The position numbers were made by a program, and so were the translations under genes. A stretch of DNA of 64,000 nucleotides from JANNSO01 sp964485395 (GTDB taxonomy: Bacteria > Spirochaetota > Spirochaetia > Treponematales > UBA12059). The DNA lies in contig CAZAJF010000024.1 of NCBI GenBank assembly GCA_964485395.1, positions 1-64,000 of the forward strand, written 5' to 3'. Each line of letters begins with the position of its first letter. The stretch's first letter is position 1. The notes under the pieces are model-generated. The model ran no database searches. It saw nothing but the letters and a program-made list of their open reading frames with translations, and was not told where the DNA came from. Below are positions 26,311-36,159 of the stretch, piece after piece.

Positions 26311-26509
26311 GGAATTCGAGGATGAATTCTTCAAAGGCCATTCTTTTCGCTTGTTTTGTGTCCCCGGGTTTAAAGGCATGCTTTTTAAACCTGTATCATC
26401 GGGTCGAACGTCGTCGGATTCCGCGACATGTCCCTTTCGATTTAAACGAAGAAAATCTTTTCACTCCAGGAAACATGGCATGGTACTCGATAAAAGGAAT
26501 CACAGGAGT

Positions 26510-27289
26510 TTACTTCCAATCTTTCAATCCGTACTTGGCAAGGATTTTTGCCAGTTTTCCGTTCTGCCTCAAATATTTCATGCCGTCTGAAAGCGTTTGC
26601 GCCAGCATCGCCGAATTCTTGAGTTTCGGACTGAAGGCGATGAACAATTTTTCTCCTCGCCTGCTTGAATCCGCCAAAATCACTTTTTCCTTGAGATTCA
26701 TTTTCCCGAGCGTATACATCATAACCGTGTTGTCTTCGACGATGGCGCCGACGCCTCCGCGCAGAAGTACTTGAATCAGGCTTTTCTGCGGAGCATCACC
26801 GAAAATTTTTATAACTTTGGAAGGATTCTCCTCGATATAGCCGTCAAGTTCGTCGAAATAGCTGTAGTCGCTGATTATTCCGATCTTCATATCCTTCAGA
26901 CTTCCGATTCCCTTGTAAACCCACGGATTTCCTGCCAATACGAAAAAATTGTTCATGGAAATCCCCTGTTCCTCCGAAGGAAAAACGAATCCTTCCGCAT
27001 CGTCCGCCAGCGCTCCGACAACTCCGTTTGCCTGACCTTCGCGAACCTGCGCGATGGCCCTGGACCAGGGAACCAATTGAAATTCCACGGTATATCCGAG
27101 AGGATTGAATATCTCCCGGGCAAGATCCAGGATATACCCCGTTTCGCCGACTCCGTCGCCATTGAACGGCATCCAGTAATCCGCCTGCAGAAGTATCGTC
27201 CCCTGCGAAAACCCTGCCGCGGCGCATGCAAGCATGCACAGCGCGATAATCAATCCGGCTGACTTTTTCATTATTTTGATCGGATTCAT
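26510..27289 (-). CDS. Periplasmic amino-acid-type binding protein (SBP_bac_3)
   Basis: 259 residues. A signal peptide (KKSAGLIIALCMLACAAAGFSQG) is followed by LQADYWMPFNGDGVGETGYILDLAREIF, the usual opening of family 3 binding proteins. SLKDMKIGIISDYSYFDELDGYI and VLLRGGVGAIVEDNTVMMYTLGKM are the hinge and second lobe. An AAGGGGTG stretch six bases before ATG 27289 supports this start; MKKSAG six codons later is an alternative. It has the same orientation as the previous binding protein but about 295 bases separate them. It is divergent from the HAMP-PAS sensor at 27463, so a ligand-presenting role for that sensor is possible. Confidence 0.82.
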   Translation of the reverse strand: MNPIKIMKKSAGLIIALCMLACAAAGFSQGTILLQADYWMPFNGDGVGETGYILDLAREIFNPLGYTVEFQLVPWSRAIAQVREGQANGVVGALADDAEGFVFPSEEQGISMNNFFVLAGNPWVYKGIGSLKDMKIGIISDYSYFDELDGYIEENPSKVIKIFGDAPQKSLIQVLLRGGVGAIVEDNTVMMYTLGKMNLKEKVILADSSRRGEKLFIAFSPKLKNSAMLAQTLSDGMKYLRQNGKLAKILAKYGLKDWK

Positions 27290-27462
27290 GGAACACCCCT
27301 TGAAACCTGTGCTTGTTTATTTTGCGGTATTCAACGCCATGTAGAAACTCTAATTCTATTTAAGCCTTCCTACAATCTATTTGCCGTATTAATTTAATAA
27401 AACATTGACAAATACCAAACTAAAATCGAGAGTTATCTTAAAGGACTATTAAGGGAGCGCGC

Positions 27463-28779
27463 TTGAAAACCATCTCTGGTAAAAACGACTTCGGAAATAA
27501 GGGATCAAAATCATTTGTTTCGATCAAAACGAAGATACTGCGCGGAGTCATACTTCCTACCTTTCTGGTACTGTTATCGTATGAAACTGTCGTCCTTATT
27601 CTGGAGGTCCGAAAAAGCCGGGCGGATTTTTTGGAAGAGCAGGCCGTATGGCTGGAAGACGCTGCCGACAGGATCGCCCTGCATGTATGGGATTTTGATT
27701 ACAAGAATCTGGGAAATGTTTTGAATATGGTTTTGAAAACTTCCTCAACCAGGAAAATAACGGTCAAGGACATGGAAAAAAATATTCTTATGACGGTAAC
27801 TTCCGGGAAAAAGACGGATGTGGACATAAACTCCCCTCTTTATGCCTTGTTTGGCTATCCGGTGCTCTATGTTTCCGAACGACCTGTCGCATACTTCGGA
27901 AACGTATTGGGTTATATGGAGGTGGAAAGGGTTTTTACCGATTTGCAGGACAAATGGAACGAGATGACCCGGCGTTTCATCATGGAGATTTTAACGTTTA
28001 TCATCCTCAGTTTCGTGACAGTTGCCCTTATTTTCAGCCGGACGGTAAGCGCTCCGTTAAAAAAAATTATTGACAGCCTCGAAAACCTGAAGAACCGGGA
28101 TTTTTCCCTGCCCATTACTGGAGAATCCAACGATGAGCTCGGCTATGTTTCTGTCCTCGTAAATAGCATGGCGGAGGAACTGCATAAATCCTACGATACC
28201 TTGAAAGAACAAAATAGAACCCTCGGGCAGCAGGTCAAGGAACGCACGAGCGAATTGGAATCCAGCGCGAATTCAACGCGAATGATCCTGGACAATCTGC
28301 CGGAAGCCATTTTTATTCATGATTTCAGCGGAAAAATCCTTGAGATCAATAAAAAAATGCTGTCCATGTACGAAGAGCTTGCCAGGGGAAACGTCATCGG
28401 AGCCAACCCCATGGATTTTTCCTCCAATGACATGAATCGCGATCGGATTGAAAGACATTGGCAGAGAGCCGCTTTGGGTGAATCCCAGGTTTTTGAATGG
28501 AAGGCTAAATCGCGAACCTCAGGCAGGGTATTCGACGTGGAAGTGAATCTGAATAAAATCGCTTACAATGGAAAAGAAGTTATTTTAGCCACGGTCAGCG
28601 ATATCTCCGGACGCAAGCAGATGGATGCCTTCTTGAAGGCAAAAACGGAGGAACTGGAGAAATTCAACCATTTTATGATTGGACGGGAATCTCGCATGTC
28701 GGAATTGAAGCAGGAAATAAATCGCCTGTCCGATGCATTGGGAAAAGCAAGGCCCTATCAGGGCCGGGAAGACGGGTGA
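27463..28779 (+). CDS. Membrane sensor with HAMP and PAS domains but no kinase domain
   Basis: TTG start preceded by AAGGGAG; 438 residues. Transmembrane segment 1 (ILRGVILPTFLVLLSYETVVLIL) is followed by a periplasmic sensor (about residues 50-165, LHVWDFDYKNLGNVLNMVL), transmembrane segment 2 (FIMEILTFIILSFVTVALIF), a HAMP domain (APLKKIIDSLENLKNRDFSLPI), a coiled coil and a PAS domain (MILDNLPEAIFIHDFSGKILEIN). It stops after the PAS with another coiled coil; there is no HisKA, HATPase, GGDEF or methyl-accepting signalling region. The next gene, seven bases downstream, encodes a hybrid kinase with a paralogous periplasmic domain, so the two may form a hetero-oligomeric receptor. Confidence 0.82.
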   Translation: MKTISGKNDFGNKGSKSFVSIKTKILRGVILPTFLVLLSYETVVLILEVRKSRADFLEEQAVWLEDAADRIALHVWDFDYKNLGNVLNMVLKTSSTRKITVKDMEKNILMTVTSGKKTDVDINSPLYALFGYPVLYVSERPVAYFGNVLGYMEVERVFTDLQDKWNEMTRRFIMEILTFIILSFVTVALIFSRTVSAPLKKIIDSLENLKNRDFSLPITGESNDELGYVSVLVNSMAEELHKSYDTLKEQNRTLGQQVKERTSELESSANSTRMILDNLPEAIFIHDFSGKILEINKKMLSMYEELARGNVIGANPMDFSSNDMNRDRIERHWQRAALGESQVFEWKAKSRTSGRVFDVEVNLNKIAYNGKEVILATVSDISGRKQMDAFLKAKTEELEKFNHFMIGRESRMSELKQEINRLSDALGKARPYQGREDG

Positions 28780-28786
28780 CAGCGCG

Positions 28787-31468
28787 ATGAAGCCCAGGTC
28801 ATTGTCCATTGCCAACAGGATACTCCTTGGTGTGACCTTGTCAACCTTCCTGACTCTGGCGATTTTTGAAACGGTCAATCTATCGAGGACCATCCAGAAA
28901 CAACGGCTCGCCTTTGAAGATGAGCAGGCTCAGGTAATAAACAGCCTGGCCGGCGTTCTGAGCCTCCTGATCTGGAACGTCGATCCAGTGGGGATAAAAA
29001 TTGTCCTGGACGCTTCCGTAAAGGCGAAACATGTTTCAGGCATTTCAGTTTTAGACCATGCCAGCAGGGCATCGTTCTCGGCTTCTGATCCGAGTCCTCC
29101 TGATTTGCTGTATTCTTCGTTTTTATACGATATCTTCTCAATAAAATACCAGGTGCAAAAAACTACGGAATTATTTTATAACGACGTGCTTGCGGGCACG
29201 ATGAGGATCGATTTTATTTTTTCCGATTTAGCCGAAAACTGGAACGCGATGATCCTGCGTATCTTGATCGAAATCTCGGTGCTGCTCATAATTTTTTCTT
29301 TGATTGTCGGCTTTTCAGTCGGATATGCGGTCAAAAAGCCTCTGGATACGATTCTCGAAAGCCTCTCCCAGATAGAAAAAGGGGAATTCGGTAAAACTAT
29401 TCATATACGGATCAATGAAAAAAATGAAATGGGAACGCTCGCGGACGGAATCAATTCCATGACGGCCAAACTCTCGGAACTTTATGCCTCCTTAAAATCA
29501 GAATATATGGAAAAAGAAAAAACAGTCGCGGCCATGCAGGAATTGACGGGGCGTCTCCAGTTGGCTACGAAGGTCGCCAATCTTGGAGTTTGGGATTGGG
29601 ATATCGCCAATGACAACCTGGTTTGGGAAGACAGCATGTATAATCTCTACGGAATTAAAAGGAACGATTTTAATTCCGACTACGAATCATGGCTTGCGAC
29701 ACTGCACCCCGACGACAAAAATATCGCAAATAAGGCTATTCAGGACGCCATTGACGGAATCCAGGAATATAGTTGCGTTTTCAGGATCATAAGGCCCAAT
29801 AAGGCCGTTCATTTTATCAAGGCCGATGCCATAACCATCAGGGATTCACGGGGAGTCGCCATTCGCATGACCGGGGTTAATTCCGATATAACCTTGCTTA
29901 AAGCCAGCGAGAAAGAACGTTTGGAATACAATCTTGAACTTGAAAAAAGAGTCTCAACCCGTACCCAGGAACTTGAAGAGGCCCGGGGAGCGATTTTAAA
30001 TCTTTTGGAAGATACGAATATTCAGCGGGAGCGCGCCGAGCATGCTCTGGAGGATCTTAGAGAAAACGAAGCGGCTCTCATAGCCGCAAAAGACGAGGCT
30101 ACTTCGGCGAATCTTGCCAAGTCCATGTTCCTTGCGAATATGAGCCATGAAATCCGAACGCCCATGAATGCCGTACTCGGGTTTTCCCAGTTGCTCACCA
30201 GGGACAAATCAATCTCAGCCGATGCAAAAGGAAAAGTCGATACCATAATAAAAAGCGGCGAGCATCTTTTATCCATAATAAACGATATTTTGGAAATGTC
30301 GCGGATAGAATCCGGTAGAATAGACCTAAAGCTGCAGGCCATCGATTTCTATGACTTGGTGGATGAAATCAAGAATATTTTCAGCATGAAAATGGAAGAA
30401 AAAGGACTTCGATTTACCGTGGAAATTTCTGAGTACATACCCAAATCGATTTTGGCTGACTTGAGCAAGACAAGGCAGATAATAATGAACCTTCTCAGCA
30501 ATGCTTCCAAATATACCTTGAAAGGTTCTGTGGCCCTTAAAGTATTTGCCGAGGGAAACGATATGGTTCGCGTGGAAATTAGCGACACGGGAATCGGTAT
30601 CAGCGACCTGGAAATTACTAAATTATTCAAGCCTTTTGAACGAGCCAAATCGGGAGAGCAAGTAGCGGGGGGAACAGGCTTGGGTCTGACTATCAGCCGT
30701 AAATACGCTCAGATGATGGGGGGGGATATTATCGCGATAAGTGAAGCGGGTAAGGGGAGCACGTTTATTTTTTCATTCAAAGCGCCCGTTACCGCTCTGG
30801 TTGTTTCCAAGGAAAAACGGAAGAAACAGGCCAACGGCCTCCTTCCGGGCCAAGGAGAAATCAGGATATTGATTGTCGACGACCAAATGATAAACAGGGA
30901 ACTTCTTTTTGCCATTCTTGCGCCGTTGGGCTTTATCCTGGATTCTGCGCCGGACGGAATCCAGGCGTTGGAAAAAGTTGATAGCTTCGATCCGCACGTC
31001 GTGCTCATGGACATGGTAATGCCCAATATGAACGGGATGGAGGCGACAAAGAGAATACGGGCGAATCCCGATAAAAAAGACATCGTCATAATTGGAATCA
31101 GCGCGAGCGTTTTCAGTGAGGAAAAAAAGAAATTCCTTGACGCCGGATTGGACGCTTATTTGCCGAAACCATTTCAGGAGAACGAGCTTTTTGATTTACT
31201 CAGTGAGATTGCGCATATCAAGCTTTCTTGGGAAGATTCGTCTCAGACCGCATCGGATGATGCCCTGCCGCACGCCCCGCCTTCCCTGAAAAAAGCTCCT
31301 CCAGCATGGTTGGCGAGATTCCGCGACGCGTTGGAACTTGGAGACATCCAGCAGCTTGGACGTCTGGCAAACGAAGCGATAACCTGGGATTCCATACTTG
31401 CCGATTATGTCTCGCAAAAAGTCACTTCGTACGACTTGGAAGCTCTGACCCATCTAGCATCGGATTAA
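28787..31468 (+). CDS. Hybrid sensor histidine kinase (HAMP-PAS-HisKA-HATPase-REC)
   Basis: 893 residues from ATG 28787; the longer frame overlaps the preceding gene. Two membrane segments flank a periplasmic domain like that of the preceding protein (LSLLIWNVDPVGIKIVLDA). A HAMP (KKPLDTILESLSQIEKGEFGKTI), a PAS_3-type domain (ATKVANLGVWDWDIANDNLVWE), a coiled coil, HisKA with H454 in NMSHEIRTPMNAVLGF, HATPase (MNLLSNASKYTLKG, DTGIGISD, GGTGLGLTISRKYAQMMGG) and a receiver with D742 in VVLMDMVMPNMNG follow. About 90 residues at the C-terminus have no clear domain. It probably signals through its receiver to the receiver-HD-GYP protein encoded nine bases downstream. Confidence 0.93.
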   Translation: MKPRSLSIANRILLGVTLSTFLTLAIFETVNLSRTIQKQRLAFEDEQAQVINSLAGVLSLLIWNVDPVGIKIVLDASVKAKHVSGISVLDHASRASFSASDPSPPDLLYSSFLYDIFSIKYQVQKTTELFYNDVLAGTMRIDFIFSDLAENWNAMILRILIEISVLLIIFSLIVGFSVGYAVKKPLDTILESLSQIEKGEFGKTIHIRINEKNEMGTLADGINSMTAKLSELYASLKSEYMEKEKTVAAMQELTGRLQLATKVANLGVWDWDIANDNLVWEDSMYNLYGIKRNDFNSDYESWLATLHPDDKNIANKAIQDAIDGIQEYSCVFRIIRPNKAVHFIKADAITIRDSRGVAIRMTGVNSDITLLKASEKERLEYNLELEKRVSTRTQELEEARGAILNLLEDTNIQRERAEHALEDLRENEAALIAAKDEATSANLAKSMFLANMSHEIRTPMNAVLGFSQLLTRDKSISADAKGKVDTIIKSGEHLLSIINDILEMSRIESGRIDLKLQAIDFYDLVDEIKNIFSMKMEEKGLRFTVEISEYIPKSILADLSKTRQIIMNLLSNASKYTLKGSVALKVFAEGNDMVRVEISDTGIGISDLEITKLFKPFERAKSGEQVAGGTGLGLTISRKYAQMMGGDIIAISEAGKGSTFIFSFKAPVTALVVSKEKRKKQANGLLPGQGEIRILIVDDQMINRELLFAILAPLGFILDSAPDGIQALEKVDSFDPHVVLMDMVMPNMNGMEATKRIRANPDKKDIVIIGISASVFSEEKKKFLDAGLDAYLPKPFQENELFDLLSEIAHIKLSWEDSSQTASDDALPHAPPSLKKAPPAWLARFRDALELGDIQQLGRLANEAITWDSILADYVSQKVTSYDLEALTHLASD

Positions 31469-31477
31469 AGGAAGCAA

Positions 31478-32548
31478 ATGAACACGCGCATTACCATCTT
31501 GATTGTTGATGACACTCCCGAAAACCTGCGGGTTCTCGGCGACCTCCTTAAAAACGAAGATTACGACGTCAGAATCGCCACCAACGGGAAAGGTGCCCTT
31601 GAAAATATAAAAAAATCGCCTCCGGACCTGATTCTGTTGGACATCATGATGCCCGACATGAACGGCTATCAGGTGTGCCGTGAGCTCAAGTCGAACCCGC
31701 TGCACAGCACCATCCCGATTATTTTCATAAGCGCCTTGGGCATGAGCGAAGACAAGATCAACGCCTTCAGGGAAGGCGCGGTCGATTATATTACCAAGCC
31801 GTTCAACGCGGAGGAAGTACTCGCCAGGGTCAAGACCAATGTTGAAAATAAGTTATACCGAGATCACCTCGAGGACCTCGTGGAAAGCCGGACTCACCAA
31901 TTGGAGATAATCAAGGAAGCTACCATCGCCAGCATGGCGATCCTCGCGGAATTTCGGGACACGGAAACGGGGGCGCACATTCAGAGAACGAAATATTTCG
32001 TAAAAATACTGGCGCAGGAACTGAGCAGGGAAGGCAAGGTAACCCTCGCAAAAAACGAAATCGAACTTCTTTTCCACTCCGCGCCCCTTCACGATATCGG
32101 TAAAGTCGGCATACCGGATTCCATCCTTCATAAAACCGAAAAGTTGAACGCCGATGAGTTTGAAGTGATGAAGCAGCATTCTCTCTACGGTTTTTCCGTT
32201 ATAAAAAAAACCGCGCAGATTCTGGGTGAGAATTCCTTTTTGATCGTCGCCCAGGAAATGACGGCGGCTCATCACGAAAAATGGGATGGATCAGGATATC
32301 CGCAAGGGTTGAAGGGCGACGCGATACCGTTCAGCGCCCGATTGATGGCTCTTGCGGATATCTATGACGCACTCCGTACGAAACGCCCGTATAAAGAAGC
32401 CATGAGCCACGAGGATGCCGTAAGGATAGTAACCCAAGGAGATGGCCGGACGATGCCGGAGCATTTCGATCCGGCGGTGCTCCAGGCTTTTCTATTGATC
32501 AATCCGGAATTCGAGAGAATATACTGTCAGTATTCCGATTGTACGTAA
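31478..32548 (+). CDS. Receiver-HD-GYP protein, probable cyclic-di-GMP phosphodiesterase
   Basis: 356 residues with AAGGA before the ATG. The receiver domain (1-125) has D55 in LILLDIMMPDMNGYQVC. The HD-GYP domain has the signature set: HIQRTKYFVKILA, HSAPLHDIGKVGIPDSIL with H205-D206, HSLYGFSVI, AAHHEKWDGSGYPQGLKG, MALADIYDALRTKRPYKEAMSH, GDGRTMPEHFDP. Proteins of this class hydrolyse cyclic di-GMP after phosphorylation of the receiver. It directly follows the hybrid kinase and is the likely output of that system. Activity seems intact since metal and GYP residues are all present. Confidence 0.93.
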   Translation: MNTRITILIVDDTPENLRVLGDLLKNEDYDVRIATNGKGALENIKKSPPDLILLDIMMPDMNGYQVCRELKSNPLHSTIPIIFISALGMSEDKINAFREGAVDYITKPFNAEEVLARVKTNVENKLYRDHLEDLVESRTHQLEIIKEATIASMAILAEFRDTETGAHIQRTKYFVKILAQELSREGKVTLAKNEIELLFHSAPLHDIGKVGIPDSILHKTEKLNADEFEVMKQHSLYGFSVIKKTAQILGENSFLIVAQEMTAAHHEKWDGSGYPQGLKGDAIPFSARLMALADIYDALRTKRPYKEAMSHEDAVRIVTQGDGRTMPEHFDPAVLQAFLLINPEFERIYCQYSDCT

Positions 32549-32601
32549 GTTTCCCTCTCTATTTCTGTCCAGGACTTTTGCATAAATGCCCCGCTCTGTT
32601 T

Positions 32602-34677
32602 TTATATCGTTCCCAAGAGCCGCCCGCCTTGATAAACGATCGCCCCCAATACCCAACCCATGCCCAGCATGAAGCAGATCGCGAAACCCAGCCATTTCCA
32701 GCCTATCTCTGCCTTTATCGTCGCGAGCGCGGCGAAACATGGCGGTATTACCAGCGTAAACAGCATGAGCGCAAATGCGGTCAGCGGATTGAAATTCGGG
32801 TCGTTTCTTAAAGCGATGCGTAGACTTTCGCTTTCATGGGTCGCATCCGTGCCCACTCGGTATAAAACGCCCAAAGTCGAAACGACTATTTCCTTCGCGG
32901 CGAAACCAGTAACCGAGGCTACCGCTATCTTCCAATCGAAGCCTAAAGGCTTGAAGGCCGGTTCCAGGAACTTGCCCAGCCTCCCGGCAATGCTGTGCTC
33001 CAGCTTCGCCTCGGCGGCGTCCGAAGGGTTCAGTCCGCGTGAGTCGTAGACGGGGAAGGTGGTTATGGCCCATATGAGTATTGTCGCCCCCAGGATCGTG
33101 GTAGCCGCCTTCTTGAGGTAGAACCAGGTTTTTTCCCACACATGCCAGATGATGCCTCGCAAGGTTGGCGAGCGGAACGGAGGTAATTCCATCACGAATG
33201 GCGTCGCCGCCCCGCGCAGCACGGTTTTTTTCAATGCCCAAGCCGACACAAGCGAAAGCGCCACGCCGATCGCGTACACGACCATGACCATTTCCGCCGC
33301 GTTGTTCGGAAAGAAAGCGGCGGCCAGCAAGACGTGCACGGGTAATTTGGCGCCGCAGCTCATGAACGGGATTATCAGTATTGTTACTATCCTGTCACGT
33401 CGACTCTTTAGGGTTCGCGCGGCCATGATAGCGGGCACGGAGCAGCCGAAGCCCAGCATCATGGGAAAAACCGACTGGCCGTGAAGGCCGAACGCGTGCA
33501 GAATCTTGTCCGTGGCGAAGGCCGCCCGCGACATGTAGCCGATATCCTCGAGGATCGCCAGGAGGAAAAATAATATCACTATGAGCGGAATGAAGGAAAA
33601 TACTCCTCCTACGCCGCCGAGTATCCCGTCTACCACGAGGGAGCGCGCGAAGCCCTCGGGGATCGCCGAGGCTGCGAGGCCCGAGAGCCATCCGAAGCCG
33701 GTCTCGAGCCAACCCATCGGGTATGAGCCCAGTGTAAACGTAAGCTTGAACACCGACCACAGCACGGCCACGAAAATAGGCAGCGCCAGGAATCGGTTCA
33801 TTACCACCCTGTCTATCGCCTCGGTAACGGAAAATTTATTTTTTGGAAGCACCCGGACCGCTTCTTTCGCAGCTCCGCGGATGTAGCCGTAACGCTGCTC
33901 CGAGACGATTATTTCCGCGTCCTTGCCGTAGTGCTTCTCCATCCAGGTTATGGCATCCCCGGCCTTTGCCAGGATAGTGCCGGACTTTGGGTGCGCTGAC
34001 AGGAGTTCGCCCGCATGAGCGTCTTTTTCAAGAAGCTTGACTGCCAGCCATCGCGCCGGAAACCGCGTTACGAAGGACACATCCTCCGAAATAAGCGTCT
34101 CGATAGGAGCGAGAAGCGCCTCGATCTCCGAACCGTAGCGCAGCGACTTACGAGTCTCCGCCGTGCGCTCCCGCGATACGGTTTCATCGATCATGTCCAG
34201 CAGCGCCTCAACCCCTTCGCCTTTTGTACCTACGGTTTTGGCCAATGGAATCCCAAGTACGGCGCCTAATGTGGCGGCATCGATCTCGATGCCCTTGGCT
34301 GCCGCTTCGTCGCTCATGTTCAATGCTCCCGCGATTGGAATTCCCAATTCCTGGAATTGCAGGCAGAGGTACAGGTTTCGTTCGAGGTTGGCGGAATCCA
34401 GGACATCCACGATCACGTCCGGCGCCTCATCAAGCAGAAAATCCCGAGTTACGACTTCATCTATGGAATAGGCCGTCAGGCTATAGATTCCCGGCAGATC
34501 GATGAATCGGTATTCGATACCGTTCCTGATCCGCGAGCCTTCGCGTTTTTCCACCGTGACGCCGGGGTAATTGCCTACTTTATGGTGGGCGCCGGTAAGC
34601 GCGTTGAATAGGGAAGTCTTGCCGGCATTCGGGTTCCCGGCCAGCGCAACCGTGAGGGTCTTCATGGTTTCGGTCAT
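32602..34677 (-). CDS. feoB: Ferrous iron transporter B
   Basis: 691 residues. The N-terminal G domain has G1 GNPNAGKTSLFNALTG, VGNYPGVTVEKREG, G3 DLPGIYSLTAYSIDE and NMSD for G4. The membrane part contains the two gate motifs PIFVAVLWSVFKLTF and MLGFGCSVPAIMAARTL with SRRDRIVTILIIPFMSCGAKLPV. It imports Fe(II) across the inner membrane. The ATG at 34677 overlaps the feoA stop by ATGA; MKTLTV four codons later is a possible alternative start. It is slightly shorter than E. coli FeoB and ends without a FeoC-like partner. Confidence 0.97.
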   Translation of the reverse strand: MTETMKTLTVALAGNPNAGKTSLFNALTGAHHKVGNYPGVTVEKREGSRIRNGIEYRFIDLPGIYSLTAYSIDEVVTRDFLLDEAPDVIVDVLDSANLERNLYLCLQFQELGIPIAGALNMSDEAAAKGIEIDAATLGAVLGIPLAKTVGTKGEGVEALLDMIDETVSRERTAETRKSLRYGSEIEALLAPIETLISEDVSFVTRFPARWLAVKLLEKDAHAGELLSAHPKSGTILAKAGDAITWMEKHYGKDAEIIVSEQRYGYIRGAAKEAVRVLPKNKFSVTEAIDRVVMNRFLALPIFVAVLWSVFKLTFTLGSYPMGWLETGFGWLSGLAASAIPEGFARSLVVDGILGGVGGVFSFIPLIVILFFLLAILEDIGYMSRAAFATDKILHAFGLHGQSVFPMMLGFGCSVPAIMAARTLKSRRDRIVTILIIPFMSCGAKLPVHVLLAAAFFPNNAAEMVMVVYAIGVALSLVSAWALKKTVLRGAATPFVMELPPFRSPTLRGIIWHVWEKTWFYLKKAATTILGATILIWAITTFPVYDSRGLNPSDAAEAKLEHSIAGRLGKFLEPAFKPLGFDWKIAVASVTGFAAKEIVVSTLGVLYRVGTDATHESESLRIALRNDPNFNPLTAFALMLFTLVIPPCFAALATIKAEIGWKWLGFAICFMLGMGWVLGAIVYQGGRLLGTI

Positions 34678-34931
34678 GCTAAAGCCCTGCGCTTTGCGTC
34701 CCAGTCTCCAACAGGCTCTATTTCTATGGTTGCAGCCTCGCTGCGGCGGATAAGGATGTCATACCCTCGCAGGCGTACCTGGATGGGCCCACTGAGGAAT
34801 CCACTGCGGATCACGACACCTTCCACCCCTTGGGTAAAACCCATATCGGCAAGTCGTTTTCCTACTTCCTTGCCGGTTGTTACTTTTACTATCCTAAAGC
34901 TGGCTCCCATGGGAGCGTCGGAAATTACCAT
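34674..34931 (-). CDS. feoA: FeoA-like SH3-domain protein
   Basis: 85 residues. The segment GASFRIVKVTTGKEVGKRLADMGFTQGVEGVVIRSGFLSGPIQVRLRGYDILIRRSEAATI follows the FeoA pattern (RL..MG..PG..V........P..V...G..I.LR..EA). It assists FeoB-mediated Fe(II) uptake in the cytoplasm. It is first in the operon, about 25 bases downstream of the Fur-box promoter, and overlaps feoB by four bases. Confidence 0.93.
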   Translation of the reverse strand: MVISDAPMGASFRIVKVTTGKEVGKRLADMGFTQGVEGVVIRSGFLSGPIQVRLRGYDILIRRSEAATIEIEPVGDWDAKRRALA

Positions 34932-34952
34932 TATGGAGTACCTCGCATTTCA

Positions 34953-34980
34953 CTTATATGATAATGATTATCAATATCAA
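34953..34980 (-). promoter_or_regulatory. feoAB promoter with Fur box in the spacer
   Basis: On the minus strand TTGATA (34975-34980), 16 bases, TATAAG (34953-34958). The spacer holds TGATAAT-G-ATTATCA (34959-34973), a perfect 7-1-7 Fur box. A metal-loaded Fur dimer would sit exactly between the two promoter elements and block transcription. No dedicated fur gene other than the Zur-like one at 38929 is in the window. Confidence 0.88.
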
Positions 34981-35301
34981 TTGCAAGGGGTGGATTTGAA
35001 TCTTCAAAAAGGCGATACCATGGATCCGGACAACCTTTACGCGTTCATTTGAACCGCTTGTACTCAAATGGAGAAAATATTCCAAGATTAGCGCAAGGGC
35101 AATCCCCGACGCCGCCCAGCCGACCCTTGCCAATTTCATTTTTCTGTTTCATAATTTACTCATCGCCCTCACAATAAAGCAGACCGGCGCAGTGGTTATC
35201 AATTATTATTTATTTAAGCCGGCTTTTATCGTTGATTACCGAAACGGCCATTAAAAATCATGAAATGCGCAGACCTTTGTCATTACAAAAGGGGTAAGAA
35301 T

Positions 35302-36159
35302 ATGGCTTCGATGAAATTCGAGACATTTTTCATGATGGAACAGTACGTAAAAGACAATGTCGGCTTTTCTCCCAGTGCCGGCAAGCCATTGTTGGTTGCC
35401 AAGGAGTTTCTGAAACAATTCAAAGACCATCTCGCCTGGAAAAAGTTTCCTCCCCTTACAGCAGCTGAACTTTCAGTTGCCCATAACTCTCGCTATGTTC
35501 AAGGCGTCTTGGATTGCTCGATCGAGAATGGTTTTGGCAATACCCTTGAATCCGTCGCAAAATCGCTTCCCTATACATCGGGGAGTTTTTTTTACGCGTC
35601 CGCATCGGCACTCGAAAACCATTCGGTTACGATCTCTCTCTCTTCCGGGTTTCACCATGCCTGTTACAATCATGGCGGAGGGTTCTGCACCTTCAATGGT
35701 CTCATGATCGCTGCCATCCTGCTTGATAGCAAAAACCTTTTGGTAAAAGATGGCGTTGGAATCATTGATTTTGATGCGCACTACGGCAACGGAACCGATG
35801 ATATCATCAAGCAGCTCAAAATCGACTATGTAAAGCACGTCGGCGCGTCTGACATAAAACTAAAAGATGGGTCTATCGATGAACCCGATCTGCTCTTGAA
35901 ACTTGAACCATTCAAGGGGTGCGACATTTTGTTTTATCAGGCAGGCGCGGATATCCATATCGACGATCCGCTTGGCGGGTTGCTGACAACGGAGCAGATG
36001 AAACAGAGGGATCGGATCGTATTCCAATTTGCCAGGCGGAACAACCTGCCGTTGGTTTGGAATCTTGCCGGGGGTTATCAAAAACCCGTCGATATAGTAA
36101 TCCAGCTCCATGTGAACACGCTTGAAGAAAGCATCGCCGTTTTTGAGGAAAAAAAATGA
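35302..36159 (+). CDS. Histone-deacetylase-family metalloamidohydrolase
   Basis: 285 residues from ATG 35302 (GGGGTAAG upstream). HDAC-fold motifs are in order: SSGFHHACYNHGGGFCTFNG with the tandem histidines H118/H119, IIDFDAHYGNGT with metal ligands D158 and H160, QAGADIHIDDPLGG with D222, and WNLAGGY with the catalytic Tyr259. Bacterial members act on acetylated polyamines, acetoin-related or other N-acyl small molecules, or on proteins; the substrate is unknown here. It is shorter than AcuC or polyamine deacetylases. Its stop overlaps the next reading frame by ATGA. The gene lies in a visibly A+T-richer stretch than its neighbours, which may indicate transfer. Confidence 0.85.
   Translation: MASMKFETFFMMEQYVKDNVGFSPSAGKPLLVAKEFLKQFKDHLAWKKFPPLTAAELSVAHNSRYVQGVLDCSIENGFGNTLESVAKSLPYTSGSFFYASASALENHSVTISLSSGFHHACYNHGGGFCTFNGLMIAAILLDSKNLLVKDGVGIIDFDAHYGNGTDDIIKQLKIDYVKHVGASDIKLKDGSIDEPDLLLKLEPFKGCDILFYQAGADIHIDDPLGGLLTTEQMKQRDRIVFQFARRNNLPLVWNLAGGYQKPVDIVIQLHVNTLEESIAVFEEKK

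Noticed and set aside
26231..26774. Plus-strand frames across the gap between the two binding-protein genes
   Set aside because: They overlap the minus-strand gene start and promoter and show no domain.
34954..35139. 61-codon minus-strand frame with a hydrophobic stretch upstream of feoA
   Set aside because: It runs through the feoAB promoter and Fur box and has no good ribosome-binding site.
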